Shown one piece after another: positions 26,705-38,433 of a stretch of DNA of 64,000 bases (within the stretch, counting starts at the first letter, position 1; every line of letters begins with the position of its first letter). Source of the stretch: Chelativorans sp. Marseille-P2723 (lineage in GTDB: Bacteria > Pseudomonadota > Alphaproteobacteria > Rhizobiales > Rhizobiaceae); the NCBI RefSeq assembly GCF_902809845.1, contig NZ_CADDWI010000008.1, forward strand, positions 186,001-250,000, read 5' to 3'. The notes below the pieces were generated by a model. That model did not search any database, was not told where the DNA came from, and saw only the letters and a list, made by a program, of their open reading frames with translations. The position numbers and the translations under genes are program-made.

Positions 26705-28963
26705 ATGGGAAAAGAGCTTCTTCCGCCGGACAATGGCGACGAGTCCGCGTCCCCCATCGACCTGAAGAAGGCGCTGGAGGAACGTTATCTCGCTTATGCG
26801 CTGTCCACCATCATGCATCGGGCATTGCCCGACGTACGCGATGGCCTGAAGCCGGTGCATCGGCGCATCCTGCACACGATGCGCCTCCTCAGGCTGAACC
26901 CGGACCAGAGCTTTGCCAAATGCGCGCGCATTGTCGGCGACGTGATGGGCAAGTTCCACCCGCACGGCGATCAGTCGATCTACGATGCGCTGGTGCGGCT
27001 CGCACAATCCTTCGCCATGCGGTATCCGCTGGTTGACGGGCAGGGCAACTTCGGCAATATCGACGGCGATAACGCGGCCGCGATGCGCTACACCGAAGCG
27101 CGCATGACGGAAGTGGCTGCCGAGCTCCTTTCCGGTATCACGGAAGATGCGGTCGACTTTCGACCGACCTATAATGAGGAGGATGAGGAACCCGTCGTCC
27201 TTCCGGGGGCGTTTCCAAATCTTCTTTGTAACGGCTCGTCCGGGATCGCGGTCGGTATGGCGACCTCCATTCCCCCGCATAACGCAGCGGAAGTTTGCGA
27301 TGCGGCGCTTGCCCTCATCGACGATCCCGAGACGCCAGTGGAGCGCCTGCTGCATTTCGTGAAAGGGCCGGACTTTCCCACCGGCGGGATCATTGTCGAG
27401 AGCCCGGAAGCGATACGGGAGGCCTATGCAACTGGCCGCGGAGGCTTCCGGCTTCGCGCGCGATGGGAGAAGGAGGAGCAGGGTCGCGGCACATGGAATG
27501 CCGTGGTCACCGAAATTCCTTATGGTGTTCAGAAGTCGCGGCTGATCGAGAAAATCGCCGAGCTGATCCTTTCCCGCAGGCTTCCGCTTCTAGAGGACGT
27601 GCGCGACGAAAGCGCGGAGGATATCCGTATCGTTCTGGTACCCAAGAGCAGGACGGTGGAACCAGAGCTCCTGATGGAATCGCTGTTCCGCCTGACGGAT
27701 CTTGAAACGCGCTTTCCTCTCAACATGAACGTACTGTCGCGGGGACGCGTGCCAAGCGTCCTCTCGCTGAAGCAGGTTCTTCGCGAATGGCTCGACCACC
27801 GCCGAGAGGTGCTGGTACGACGCTCCAAGCATCGTCTTGCGGAGATCGAGAAGCGGCTGGAAATTCTTGCCGGCTATCTCGTCGCATATCTCAACATTGA
27901 CGAGGTGATCCGCATCATCCGGGAGGAGGACGAGCCCAAGCTCATCATGATGGAACGCTTCAACCTGACCGACAATCAGGTGGAAGCGATCCTCAATATG
28001 CGCTTGCGCGCATTGCGCAAGCTGGAAGAATTCGAGATCCGGCAGGAATACGAGAAGCTTTCGGAGGAGAAGACCCAAATTGAGGGCCTGCTTGCCTCCG
28101 AAGCAAAGCAGTGGAAGACCGTGCGCTGGGAGGTCGCGAAGGTCCGCCAGACCTTCGATCCGGATAAGAATCCCACCCTCGGGCGTCGGCGTACCACTTT
28201 TGGCCAGGCTCCAGCGCATGATCTGGAAGACGTGCAGCAGGCGATGATCGAGCGTGAGCCGATCACGGTTATTCTGTCGGAAAAAGGCTGGCTGCGCACC
28301 CTGAAGGGGCATTTGACCGATCTTTCGTCGCTGTCCTTCAAGGAAGGCGATGGGCTTAAGCTTTCCTTTCACGCACAGACAACGGACAAGATCCTGCTTT
28401 TCACTACCGGTGGGAAATTTTACACCCTTGCCGCTGACAAGTTGCCGGGCGGGCGTGGCCATGGTGAACCGGTGCGCATCATGGTGGACATGGAGAATGA
28501 CCAGGCGGTGGTGACCGCCTTCGTGCACGATCCGGAGCGGAAGCTGCTGCTCGCCTCCCATGCCTGTAACGGCTTCATCGTAGCGGAGAAGGACGTCATC
28601 GCTAACACGCGCAAAGGCCGCCAGGTGATGAACGTCAAGTCGCCCGATGAGGCGCGGCTTTGTGTGCCAGTCAATGGGGATCACGTTGCTGTTGTCGGTG
28701 AGAACAGGAAGCTGCTTGTTTTCCCGCTTGCCCAGGTACCGGAGATGACACGTGGGAAGGGCGTGCGGCTGCAACGGTTCAAGGATGGTGGTATCCGCGA
28801 TCTTAAGACCTTCACGCTCGCGGATGGCCTGACATGGCAGGATTCGGCCGAGCGGACCTTTACGCGCACCCGTGAAGAGCTTGCAGAGTGGATGGGCGAT
28901 CGTGCCGCGGCGGGCCGCCTTGCCCCCAAGGGTTTCCCGAGATCCGGCAAGTTCGGAGGATAG
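26705..28963 (+). CDS. parC: DNA topoisomerase IV subunit A
   Basis: This 752-residue type IIA topoisomerase subunit has the cleavage domain with catalytic Tyr129 ([10 protein letters not shown]) and a C-terminal beta-pinwheel domain. It decatenates chromosomes with ParE. The C-terminal domain is short and lacks a clear GyrA box, which favours ParC over GyrA. The quinolone-resistance region reads [14 protein letters not shown], so the position of E. coli Ser80 is Gln90 and Glu84 is Asp94. I believe this is the usual alphaproteobacterial form, from memory. A strong terminator follows. Confidence 0.93.
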   Translation: MGKELLPPDNGDESASPIDLKKALEERYLAYALSTIMHRALPDVRDGLKPVHRRILHTMRLLRLNPDQSFAKCARIVGDVMGKFHPHGDQSIYDALVRLAQSFAMRYPLVDGQGNFGNIDGDNAAAMRYTEARMTEVAAELLSGITEDAVDFRPTYNEEDEEPVVLPGAFPNLLCNGSSGIAVGMATSIPPHNAAEVCDAALALIDDPETPVERLLHFVKGPDFPTGGIIVESPEAIREAYATGRGGFRLRARWEKEEQGRGTWNAVVTEIPYGVQKSRLIEKIAELILSRRLPLLEDVRDESAEDIRIVLVPKSRTVEPELLMESLFRLTDLETRFPLNMNVLSRGRVPSVLSLKQVLREWLDHRREVLVRRSKHRLAEIEKRLEILAGYLVAYLNIDEVIRIIREEDEPKLIMMERFNLTDNQVEAILNMRLRALRKLEEFEIRQEYEKLSEEKTQIEGLLASEAKQWKTVRWEVAKVRQTFDPDKNPTLGRRRTTFGQAPAHDLEDVQQAMIEREPITVILSEKGWLRTLKGHLTDLSSLSFKEGDGLKLSFHAQTTDKILLFTTGGKFYTLAADKLPGGRGHGEPVRIMVDMENDQAVVTAFVHDPERKLLLASHACNGFIVAEKDVIANTRKGRQVMNVKSPDEARLCVPVNGDHVAVVGENRKLLVFPLAQVPEMTRGKGVRLQRFKDGGIRDLKTFTLADGLTWQDSAERTFTRTREELAEWMGDRAAAGRLAPKGFPRSGKFGG

Positions 28964-28989
28964 TGACCTTCGGCGAACGTCCGGAAGTC

Positions 28990-29023
28990 AAGACCCGCCA
29001 GAGCATTCCGGCGGGTCTTTTCT
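28990..29023 (+). terminator. Strong Rho-independent terminator after parC
   Basis: A perfect 10-bp stem (AAGACCCGCC / GGCGGGTCTT) with a 10-nt loop is followed by TTTTCTATT. It lies 27 bases after the parC stop and just before the end of the convergent repeat-protein gene. Confidence 0.9.
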
Positions 29024-29027
29024 ATTA

Positions 29028-30410
29028 TCAGCAGAGGCCCGCTTGCCGCGCCTCCGGGGCGCATTCGACAGGAGGCTGGTCGCCATCCGCCGGAACCTCG
29101 TCGGCTTCGGCAGGCACTTCCTCCGCCGGAGCGGCATCCGGTGCTGGCGCCTCTTCGGCGGGCGCCTCCTCGGGCGCTGCCTCAGCAGGCGGCTGTTCCG
29201 CAGGAGCTTCCTCAATCGGAGCTTCCTCAGCAGGTGCCTCGTCAGCCGGTAGCTCTTCGGCTGGAGCTTCCTCAGCGGGAGCTTCCTCAGCGGGAGCGGC
29301 TTCGGCTGGAGCTTCCTCAGCGGGAGCTTCCTCAGCGGGAGCCGCCTCGGCCGGAGCTTCCTCAGCAGGTGCTTCGTCAGCAGGTACTTCGTCGGCCGGC
29401 GCTTCCTCAGCAGGTGCTTCGTCAGCAGGTGCTTCGTCGGTCGGACCTTCCTCAGCAGGTGCCTCGTCAGCAGGTGCTTCGTCGGCTGGAGCTTCCTCAG
29501 CCGGTAGCTCTTCGGCTGGAGCTTCCTCAGCGGGCTGTCCTTCCGCCGGAACGTCATCGTCCGGCGGCTCTATAGCCTCGACCTCCTGGCCTTGCGTCGG
29601 GGCCTCGACTTCCGCCGCGTCCACGACCTCTGGCGGCGAAGCATCTTCTTCTGCGGCAATCTCGCCCGTGAAGACGACTGGGGTATCGCTCTCGCTCGCT
29701 TCCGCCGGGTCCTCGACCTCTTCCAGTTCGACGATGGTCACTTCTTCTTCAACATTTTCTTCGATGTAATCGATGTCGATGATGTTGTTGACCACGACGT
29801 TGTTCTGAACCACGACCGTCCCGAGAGGCTCTGTCCGCTCATAGATGACGGGGATTTCCTGCCGGTCCACAATCGCCACCGACAAGTCCGCGGCAGTGAA
29901 GCGCTGCACTGGCACAAAGACCCAGTAGCTTGGCGGCGGCGCGGTGGAAATCTCGATGCTGATCGCAAGACCTTCTTCCTCCGGCGGAAGAGGAGCCCAG
30001 CCGATATGGTCGCCGCCCCGCCTCCAGGCTACCCATGCCGGCGCCCAACGTGTTCCCGGTACCCAGAACCAGCCCAGGCGCCTGTCATAGGCCCAGCGCC
30101 CATAGTGATAAGCCGCCCAGGCGAATGGTTCATCGGAAGCGAAATACCAGCCATAGCGCTCGCTATAGACCCAGCGCCCGTTGGAGTAAGGCACCCAGCC
30201 AGCATCGACGACGGTGGGCACCCAGACATAATTGTAGCGCGGGTGGCTCACCCAGCTCCCATACGCGCCAAGTCTGTCGAAGAAGATGCTGGTGCTTACC
30301 CGCGCCGTTTGCGCGTGAACAGCTTGCGCGCCGGTGAGGCCAGGTATTTGGATGGCAAGGGGAGAGACGAGGAGTGCCGCCGCGGCGACACCAACGAGAA
30401 GTTTTTTCAA
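29028..30410 (-). CDS. Exported aromatic-rich (DUF6600-like) protein with Pro-Ala-Glu pentapeptide repeats
   Basis: This 460-residue protein has a Sec signal peptide (MKKLLVGVAAAALLVSPLAI, cleavage after about residue 34), then an aromatic Trp/Tyr repeat domain (YNYVWVPTVVDAGWVPYSNG, RWAYDRRLGWFWVPGTRWAP) of the type called DUF6600. After an acidic linker it ends in about 30 pentapeptides of the form APAEE/APADE (residues 287-436). The tail is likely an extended, highly acidic, disordered rod in the periplasm or at the surface. It ends in two cysteines (VECAPEARQAGLC). Function unknown. A candidate EcfG promoter lies upstream. Confidence 0.8.
   Translation of the reverse strand: MKKLLVGVAAAALLVSPLAIQIPGLTGAQAVHAQTARVSTSIFFDRLGAYGSWVSHPRYNYVWVPTVVDAGWVPYSNGRWVYSERYGWYFASDEPFAWAAYHYGRWAYDRRLGWFWVPGTRWAPAWVAWRRGGDHIGWAPLPPEEEGLAISIEISTAPPPSYWVFVPVQRFTAADLSVAIVDRQEIPVIYERTEPLGTVVVQNNVVVNNIIDIDYIEENVEEEVTIVELEEVEDPAEASESDTPVVFTGEIAAEEDASPPEVVDAAEVEAPTQGQEVEAIEPPDDDVPAEGQPAEEAPAEELPAEEAPADEAPADEAPAEEGPTDEAPADEAPAEEAPADEVPADEAPAEEAPAEAAPAEEAPAEEAPAEAAPAEEAPAEEAPAEELPADEAPAEEAPIEEAPAEQPPAEAAPEEAPAEEAPAPDAAPAEEVPAEADEVPADGDQPPVECAPEARQAGLC
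29103..29552 (-). repeat. 15-bp tandem coding repeat (APAEE/APADE pentapeptides)
   Basis: About 30 degenerate units of 15 bp encode Pro-Ala-Glu pentapeptides in one frame; units 287-410 are nearly all in perfect register, with later units drifting. The plus strand reads as Gly-Ala-Ser repeats by complementarity. Such DNA can change length by slippage. Confidence 0.9.
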
Positions 30411-30445
30411 CGCGGGATCCTCCTGGTTTTCTCATTGGCGCTCCA

Positions 30446-30471
30446 AACACCTCCTTCCTGCTTTTTGTTCC
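30446..30471 (-). promoter_or_regulatory. Candidate EcfG-type promoter of the repeat-protein gene
   Basis: The minus strand reads GGAAC, 17 bases, TGTT, ending 35 bases before the start codon of the repeat protein. One base differs from the CGTT -10 consensus, and N17 is within the accepted spacing. Confidence 0.45.
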
Positions 30472-30565
30472 GGCTAAGAGTATGAGATGAAAAGTTCACG
30501 CTTGCTGTCGGAACGGGTCCGTAGCCCTCGTCCTTGAAGCGAAGAGAATCCAAAGGGAGCAGACG

Positions 30566-31048
30566 ATGACTCTAAACCAGACCGCCACCCCCGCCGATGA
30601 GCGCGAGCTTGTACTTACGAGGGTCTTCGATGCCCCGCGAGAAAAGGTGTTTCATGCATGGACCAAACCTGAACTGCTCAAGCAATGGTTCGTGCCACGC
30701 CCGTGGACCATCGCCAATGTCGAGACAGACCTGCGGCCGGGCGGGAAATGCCTGATCGTCATGCTCGATCCTGACGGCAGGGAGTATCCCAATCCCGGGG
30801 TCTATCTGGAAGTGGTGAAAAACGAGAAGCTGGTCTTTACGGATGCATATACCGAGGCATGGAAGCCGTCTGAAAAGCCGTTCTTCACCTGCATAGTCAC
30901 CTTTGAGGATGAGAACGGCAAGACGCGATACACCGCACGCGCACGTCACTGGCGTGCGGAAGACCGGGAGGCGCACGAAAAGATGGGATTCCACGAGGGT
31001 TGGAACAGATGTGCCGACCAACTGGCGGAGCTTCTTGAACGCATTTAG
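30566..31048 (+). CDS. SRPBCC/AHSA1-family protein
   Basis: This 160-residue protein has the START-like fold of the AHSA1 (Activator of Hsp90 ATPase homologue) family: LVLTRVFDAPREKVFHAWTK at the start, LKQWFVPRPWTI, DLRPGGKCLIVM, and the C-terminal helix GFHEGWNRCADQLAELL. These small proteins bind hydrophobic ligands in a central cavity; the ligand is unknown. A single gene, it starts at ATG 30566 after AAAGGGAG and is divergent from the repeat-protein gene. Confidence 0.88.
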   Translation: MTLNQTATPADERELVLTRVFDAPREKVFHAWTKPELLKQWFVPRPWTIANVETDLRPGGKCLIVMLDPDGREYPNPGVYLEVVKNEKLVFTDAYTEAWKPSEKPFFTCIVTFEDENGKTRYTARARHWRAEDREAHEKMGFHEGWNRCADQLAELLERI

Positions 31049-31268
31049 ACGCACAACATATGCCAATGGCAGGAGAGCGCCAGATCGCGGACTTGGTTCC
31101 GTACTCCGCAAAAGTTGGCCGAACATAGTTGCGGCGAGAAAGAGGGACGTTCCGATGTAATGTTGACTCGAGTCGGCGCGGATTTCTGGACAGAGTCCGG
31201 CGCCGAGGCTAAAAGGCTGCCATCTCCGCATACCCGCGCGAAGGCGGGGTTTCTCGTAAAGGCAAAGC

Positions 31269-33926
<2,658 letters not shown>

Positions 33927-33958
33927 GCCGCTGGGGAAGGCTGTAAGGGATCAGGAAT

Positions 33959-33985
33959 ACCCCGCCCACCTGAGGTGAGCGGGGT
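33959..33985 (+). terminator. Hairpin terminator after alaS
   Basis: ACCCCGC...GCGGGGT forms a 7-bp stem with a further inner CACCT / AGGTG pairing. It lies 32 bases after the alaS stop, between convergent genes. No long T-run follows, so efficiency is uncertain. Confidence 0.55.
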
Positions 33986-34000
33986 TGCTGCGCTGACGGA

Positions 34001-34375
34001 TCAGTCGTCGTAGACCTCAAGATCGGTAACTTCCGAAGGTTCAAGGTTGAGAACCAGACGTTCACCGTTCCATTCGAACGAGTCGAGCGGAACGATAACA
34101 TCGTCGCGGTCTCCGTAACCCGCATCATCCTCAAAATCGATGACGAGTGCGGTTGGGGTGTTGTTGTCGGGCCCTACCACATCCTCGACTTCGCCTATCT
34201 TGGTTCCATCGCTGGAGTAAACGTCCCAATCATCAACGTCATCGGCAACCGCCTCGAAGGGCGGAACCATTACATCGTCCTCGACCTCGACCCATGATGA
34301 CTGCGCGATTGCTGCCCCGGCGAAAAGGGAAGCAGTCAAGACGGAAAGCGTAAGGAAAGAACATCTTGTAAGCAT
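34001..34375 (-). CDS. Exported PRC-barrel domain protein
   Basis: This 124-residue protein begins at ATG 34375 (GGAG at 7 nt). It has a Sec signal peptide (CSFLTLSVLTASLFAGAAIA) and one PRC-barrel domain (WDVYSSDGTKIGEVEDVVGP, TALVIDFEDDAGYGDRDDVI, PLDSFEWNGERLVLNL), with a very acidic surface. Exported single PRC-barrel proteins are abundant in Rhizobiales and often envelope- or stress-linked, but no specific function is known. Confidence 0.85.
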   Translation of the reverse strand: MLTRCSFLTLSVLTASLFAGAAIAQSSWVEVEDDVMVPPFEAVADDVDDWDVYSSDGTKIGEVEDVVGPDNNTPTALVIDFEDDAGYGDRDDVIVPLDSFEWNGERLVLNLEPSEVTDLEVYDD

Positions 34376-34547
34376 CTCGATCTCCAATATTGTGGAACCT
34401 TAAAAATGCCCGGACGAGGCAAAAGTTCGCGGCTGAAGGAGGAATTGCGCGCCAGCGCAATTCCGGAAAAAATAGTTATTATCGCCCAGAATTGCGAGAA
34501 AGCTTTGACGTAGGTCATTCCAGCGGTTCTGGAGACGCCGAAATGAT

Positions 34548-36098
34548 CTAAATAATGTTCCGCAGCACCAGGAAGATGAGCGCGGCGAGGAGAGCTGCGG
34601 CAGGAACCGTTGTAACCCATGCAGCAACGATGGTGCGCACATGCGCGCGACGGACAAGTTTGCGCCGGGCGATTTCCTCGCGCGAGATGTCGGGCTGTCC
34701 GTTCTCCTCCTCATAAAGGATGTGCAGCAAGCCGTTGTTGGCGGCGCGCTCGTTCTTGACCTTAAGTCCCCTGCGCTCCAGATACGCCCGGCGACGTTTG
34801 GAGCGGGCGGTATACCATTCGCGGAAGAAGCCGACCCCGAAGACAGCGCCTACCGCAGTATGGGTCGAACTCACCGGCAGGCCAAGCGCCGAAGCAATAA
34901 TGACAGTGATCGCCGCTGAAAGCGCTACGCAGAAGGCGCGCATGGGATTAAGCTTGGTAATCTGCTCGCCTACCATGCGGATGAGCTTCGGGCCGAACAG
35001 GACAAGGCCGAGGGAGATTCCGAAAGCGCCAATAACCATGACCCAGAGGGGGACAGAGACTGCCGCCGACACGGTTCCAGCCTGAACCGTGAAGACGATG
35101 GCTGCGAGCGGACCGACGGCGTTGGCAACGTCATTCGCGCCGTGGGCGAAGGAGAGCAGGGCGGCCGAAATGACAAGCGGGAGGCTGAACAGGCGCCGCA
35201 GTGACTGGTTGCGGTTCTCCATTCCCCTGGATTGGCGGCGCACGTGGATATGCGATGCGCCCCACACCACCGCAAAAGTGCCGAGGCCGACCAGGGTAAC
35301 GGTCCGCGGGCTGAGGGACAAAACCTGCCCCAGCCCCTTCATTGCCAGATAGGCTGAGAAGGTGCCTGCCATAACGGCGATGAGCAGCGGAACCCAGCGT
35401 CGAGCGGCTTGAATCTTGTCATCCTGATAGATGATGGTCGTCTTGATGAAGGCGAGGAACGCCGCCGCTATGACGCCGCCCATCACTGGCGAGATAACCC
35501 AGCTTGCCGCGATCTGCGACATCATTATCCAATCCACCGCCGAGAATCCCGCCGCTGCTATCCCCGCGCCCACGACGCCGCCGACCACCGCGTGGGTGGT
35601 AGAAACGGGAGCCCCTATCCAGGTGGCAAGATTGGTCCATAATGCGGATGAGACCAGCGCGGCCATCATCGCGCTGATGAAGATGGCGGGATCGCCTACC
35701 GTCTCAGGTGCAATGATGCCCTTGGAAATCGTATCGATCACGTCGCCGCCGGCAATCAGCGCGCCCGCGCTTTCGAAGATCGCCGCGATGACGAGCGCGC
35801 CGGTAAGGGTAAGCGCCTTCGCACCCACTGCCGGTCCGACATTGTTGGCGACGTCATTCGCGCCGATGTTCAGAGCCATATAGGCGCCTATCGCAGCCGC
35901 GGCGACAATGATCGCGGCGCCCGGCTCGCCGAAGACAGCAATGGAAGCGAAGATGGCCGCCAGCGCCAGAAAAAGCAGGCCGAGCCCTGGCGCAAGAAGG
36001 CCCCGCGCGACCAGCCCGGCTGCCTCCTCTACGTGAACCAGCTTGTCTAAGTCCTTGTCGAGCGTCGGCTTTTTGGGAGAGGCGGTACTATCGGTCAT
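34548..36098 (-). CDS. PiT-family inorganic phosphate transporter
   Basis: This 516-residue transporter has about 10-12 membrane spans and two copies of the PiT signature: NIGANDVANNVGPAVGAKAL near residue 90 and FAHGANDVANAVGPLAAIVF near residue 330, plus inverted GxxSSTHxxVG motifs (GAPVSTTHAVVGGVVGAG, LPVSSTHTAVGAVFGVG). It takes up metal-phosphate with protons across the inner membrane. ATG 36098 is chosen; the TTG at 36125 lacks support. A 7-4-7 direct repeat lies 106 bases upstream. Low-affinity Pit in rhizobia is known to be repressed by PhoB. Confidence 0.9.
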   Translation of the reverse strand: MTDSTASPKKPTLDKDLDKLVHVEEAAGLVARGLLAPGLGLLFLALAAIFASIAVFGEPGAAIIVAAAAIGAYMALNIGANDVANNVGPAVGAKALTLTGALVIAAIFESAGALIAGGDVIDTISKGIIAPETVGDPAIFISAMMAALVSSALWTNLATWIGAPVSTTHAVVGGVVGAGIAAAGFSAVDWIMMSQIAASWVISPVMGGVIAAAFLAFIKTTIIYQDDKIQAARRWVPLLIAVMAGTFSAYLAMKGLGQVLSLSPRTVTLVGLGTFAVVWGASHIHVRRQSRGMENRNQSLRRLFSLPLVISAALLSFAHGANDVANAVGPLAAIVFTVQAGTVSAAVSVPLWVMVIGAFGISLGLVLFGPKLIRMVGEQITKLNPMRAFCVALSAAITVIIASALGLPVSSTHTAVGAVFGVGFFREWYTARSKRRRAYLERRGLKVKNERAANNGLLHILYEEENGQPDISREEIARRKLVRRAHVRTIVAAWVTTVPAAALLAALIFLVLRNII

Positions 36099-36203
36099 TG
36101 GGTACGTCAATCGCTCGGTAGGCAACCACGGCTGCAGCTTTCAGGGCGGAAGATGCACTACATGCGCATCCGCATCTCGTGTTCTCGTCCACTCCAATGG
36201 CGG

Positions 36204-36221
36204 CAACGTTTTTGCAACGTT
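36204..36221. promoter_or_regulatory. 7-4-7 direct repeat upstream of the phosphate transporter
   Basis: CAACGTT TTTG CAACGTT is a 7-bp direct repeat with an 11-bp period, the geometry of a Pho box (CTGTCAT-N4-CTGTCAT), although the sequence differs. It lies between the transporter gene and the NUDIX gene end. AACGTT is itself self-complementary, so chance is possible. Confidence 0.3.
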
Positions 36222-36297
36222 GAAATGTGCCATCCGCCTAAGCAATAGCTGCGGCACTGACAAGCGCGTCAATTGCATTTGCCGTCGCAATCGATGT

Positions 36298-36780
36298 TCA
36301 GGCGGCTATTTCCCGTGGATTATCTGCAAAGGCGGCAATAAGAGCTGCCAGATCAGGCTCAGCGACACGCCGGGCCGCTTCCTGTGCATCGACCCAGGCG
36401 CGTACGCGTTTGCCACTTTCGGGCCAGCTCGTCGCTTCCCGCTCGACCTTTAGAGGGAAAACGGCCACCTCGCAGCGCCAGCGCATGCCCTTTCCCATCT
36501 CCTTTCCATAGAGGTATCGGCCGAGCTCCCCGCCCATGGCACCCTCTACGCCGGCTTCTTCCAAAGCTTCCCGGGCTGCCGTCTCGCCAAGGGTTTCCTG
36601 TCCTTCGGGCCAGCCCTTGGGAAGTATCCAGCGTCCGGTGCCGCGACTTGTTATCAGAAGGATCTCCAGGCCATCTTGGCCTTGCCGGAAGGGGAGGGCG
36701 GCTGCTTGCACGCGCGGCGGATTCCCCCCGAAGAGGCGGCGCAGGCGCTCAAGAAAGTGCGTGCGTGCCGTAACGAACAT
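36298..36780 (-). CDS. NUDIX hydrolase
   Basis: This 160-residue protein carries the Nudix box: GWPEGQETLGETAAREALEEAG (GX5EX7REUXEEXGU, with the REALEEAGVEG core). The lead-in WILPKGWPEG resembles diphosphoinositol or dinucleoside polyphosphate hydrolases of rhizobia. Start ATG 36780 with GGGAGA 7 nt upstream; the frame is open to 36837 without a ribosome-binding site. It would hydrolyse a nucleoside-diphosphate-linked metabolite in the cytosol; the substrate is not predictable. Confidence 0.88.
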   Translation of the reverse strand: MFVTARTHFLERLRRLFGGNPPRVQAAALPFRQGQDGLEILLITSRGTGRWILPKGWPEGQETLGETAAREALEEAGVEGAMGGELGRYLYGKEMGKGMRWRCEVAVFPLKVEREATSWPESGKRVRAWVDAQEAARRVAEPDLAALIAAFADNPREIAA

Positions 36781-36884
36781 TCTGCCGTCTCCCGCCAATG
36801 CGCACCAGCGAATCGGATACACACAAGATAGGCACACCCGTCAAATGACGCAAATAGGCAGGAACTGATGACGGAAGTGGCCGA

Positions 36885-37382
36885 TCAGCCCATTTCGCCT
36901 TCGGCAATTGGCTTCTGATAAGAAAAGCCCATGTCCCAAGGGAAATAGATCCAGGTATCTTGCGAGACCTCGGTGACGAAGGTGTCCACCAGCGGGCGGC
37001 CCTTCGGCTTTGCATAGACGGTGGCGAAATGCGCCTTCGGGATCATCGCACGCACGATTTCCGCCGTTTTGCCGGTGTCAGTAAGGTCGTCGATGATGAG
37101 GATGTCCTTGCCTTCGTCTCGGCGCAGAGCAGGAGAAATCTCCTTGAGGACCTTAAGCTCACCTTGCTCGGTATAGTCGTGATAGGAGGACACGCAAACC
37201 GTCTCGATCAATCGGATGCCCAGCTCGCGTGCGATCACCGCCGCTGGGACGAGCCCGCCGCGGGTGATGCAGACGATGGCCTTCCAGTTGCCATTTGCCC
37301 CCGCGAGCCGCCACGCAAGCGCACGGGCATCACGGTGAAACTGATCCCAGGAAACGGGGAAGGCTTTTTCGGGAAGCGACAT
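36885..37382 (-). CDS. gpt: Xanthine phosphoribosyltransferase
   Basis: This 165-residue type I phosphoribosyltransferase has [18 protein letters not shown] (purine/pyrophosphate side), the PRPP motif [17 protein letters not shown] and a C-terminal [15 protein letters not shown]. It matches Gpt, which salvages xanthine and guanine with PRPP. ATG 37382 follows a GGAG at about 10 nt; a GTG one codon upstream is also in frame. It stands alone between the NUDIX and universal-stress genes. Confidence 0.9.
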   Translation of the reverse strand: MSLPEKAFPVSWDQFHRDARALAWRLAGANGNWKAIVCITRGGLVPAAVIARELGIRLIETVCVSSYHDYTEQGELKVLKEISPALRRDEGKDILIIDDLTDTGKTAEIVRAMIPKAHFATVYAKPKGRPLVDTFVTEVSQDTWIYFPWDMGFSYQKPIAEGEMG

Positions 37383-37505
37383 CACTCATGCACTCCGGTG
37401 TGGCGCAATCGGCGCCGGGAATGCGGGATGAAGTAGCTGGAAATGCACACTAAACGCAAGTGTTATGCAGTTCCGCGTGCAGTTGCCCTGCTGGACGCTA
37501 TATTT

Positions 37506-38348
37506 TTACCGGGCCATCAGCGTGGGCGTTGTCATTGATTGTAACGTGCTGCGTGTAACGCCGCCAAAGACGAACTCTGATAGCCGCGAGCGGCCAAAGG
37601 CACCCATGACCAACAGATCCGCTCCCGTATCGGCAAGACGATTCGCGATAACCTCTCCATGGGACAGAGAGCCGGACTGTTCCGTTCGGGTTATGACATT
37701 CAGGCCGTGGCGGGCCAGGGCAGTGGCGATGGCCGTCCCGGAAAGGGGCGCGTCCTGGTCAAGTGTGTCGCGAGGATCAACCGACAGAATCTCCACTTCC
37801 TCTGCCTCGCTCATGAGGGGCAAAGCATCGAAGGCAGCGCGTGCGGCCTCCTTGCTGCCGTTCCAGGCCACAAGCACCTTCTTGAAGGGGCTGCTTCGCC
37901 CTTTGAAGATGTAGGGAACCAGCAGGACGGGCCGGCCGCTTTCAAAAATCAGAGCCTCGACATTGGCGGTGTGATACGTGCTGGCGCCCGGATCGTTCTG
38001 TTGGGCAATAACGAGATCGGAAGCACGAGCACTCTCGATGCCTGAGATAGCAGAGTCGCCGGAAACATTCTCATAGCCGCGCCACCCGGCCCGCACGCCT
38101 TCTGTCCGGGTACGTTCTAGAAAGCGTTCCTTCAACGCGGCACTGCGTCGGGTGGCCTCGGCGCTAAGCTCCAGGGTGAAGTCCACCGCTGGCCCGCCCA
38201 GAGGGCTGGCAATCACAATGGGCAATGCTTCCGCATGGAGGCCGATGACGTGACTGCCATGACGGGCCGCGAAAGGCAGGGTGAAGTCCATTACGCGGTC
38301 TGCGTCTTCCTCACTCTGAATGATGGCCAGAACAGTCTTGTAGGTCAT
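37506..38348 (-). CDS. Two-domain universal stress protein (UspA family)
   Basis: This 280-residue protein holds two Usp domains. The second has the ATP-binding pattern: VLVAWNGSKEAARAAFDALP and the closing GADLLVMGAFGRSRLSEFVFGG (G-x2-G-x9-G-S type). The first is more divergent (TVLAIIQSEEDADRVMDFTL). Tandem Usp proteins respond to stress in many rhizobia. Start ATG 38348. Upstream sequence shows no clear EcfG motif. Confidence 0.9.
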   Translation of the reverse strand: MTYKTVLAIIQSEEDADRVMDFTLPFAARHGSHVIGLHAEALPIVIASPLGGPAVDFTLELSAEATRRSAALKERFLERTRTEGVRAGWRGYENVSGDSAISGIESARASDLVIAQQNDPGASTYHTANVEALIFESGRPVLLVPYIFKGRSSPFKKVLVAWNGSKEAARAAFDALPLMSEAEEVEILSVDPRDTLDQDAPLSGTAIATALARHGLNVITRTEQSGSLSHGEVIANRLADTGADLLVMGAFGRSRLSEFVFGGVTRSTLQSMTTPTLMAR

Positions 38349-38433
38349 TCGGAGCCTCCGTCAACTAGACCGCAAGTTGTCTTATGACATCCCCTAGAAG
38401 GGGCTCATCTTGCGCAGGATCAACGGCGCAGCG

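Noticed and set aside
28888-29769. Plus-strand frame of 293 codons rich in Gly-Ala-Ser repeats
   Set aside because: It is the complement of the APAEE repeat gene. The minus-strand frame has a signal peptide, a folded domain, a promoter and a stop before the terminator, so it is the real gene.
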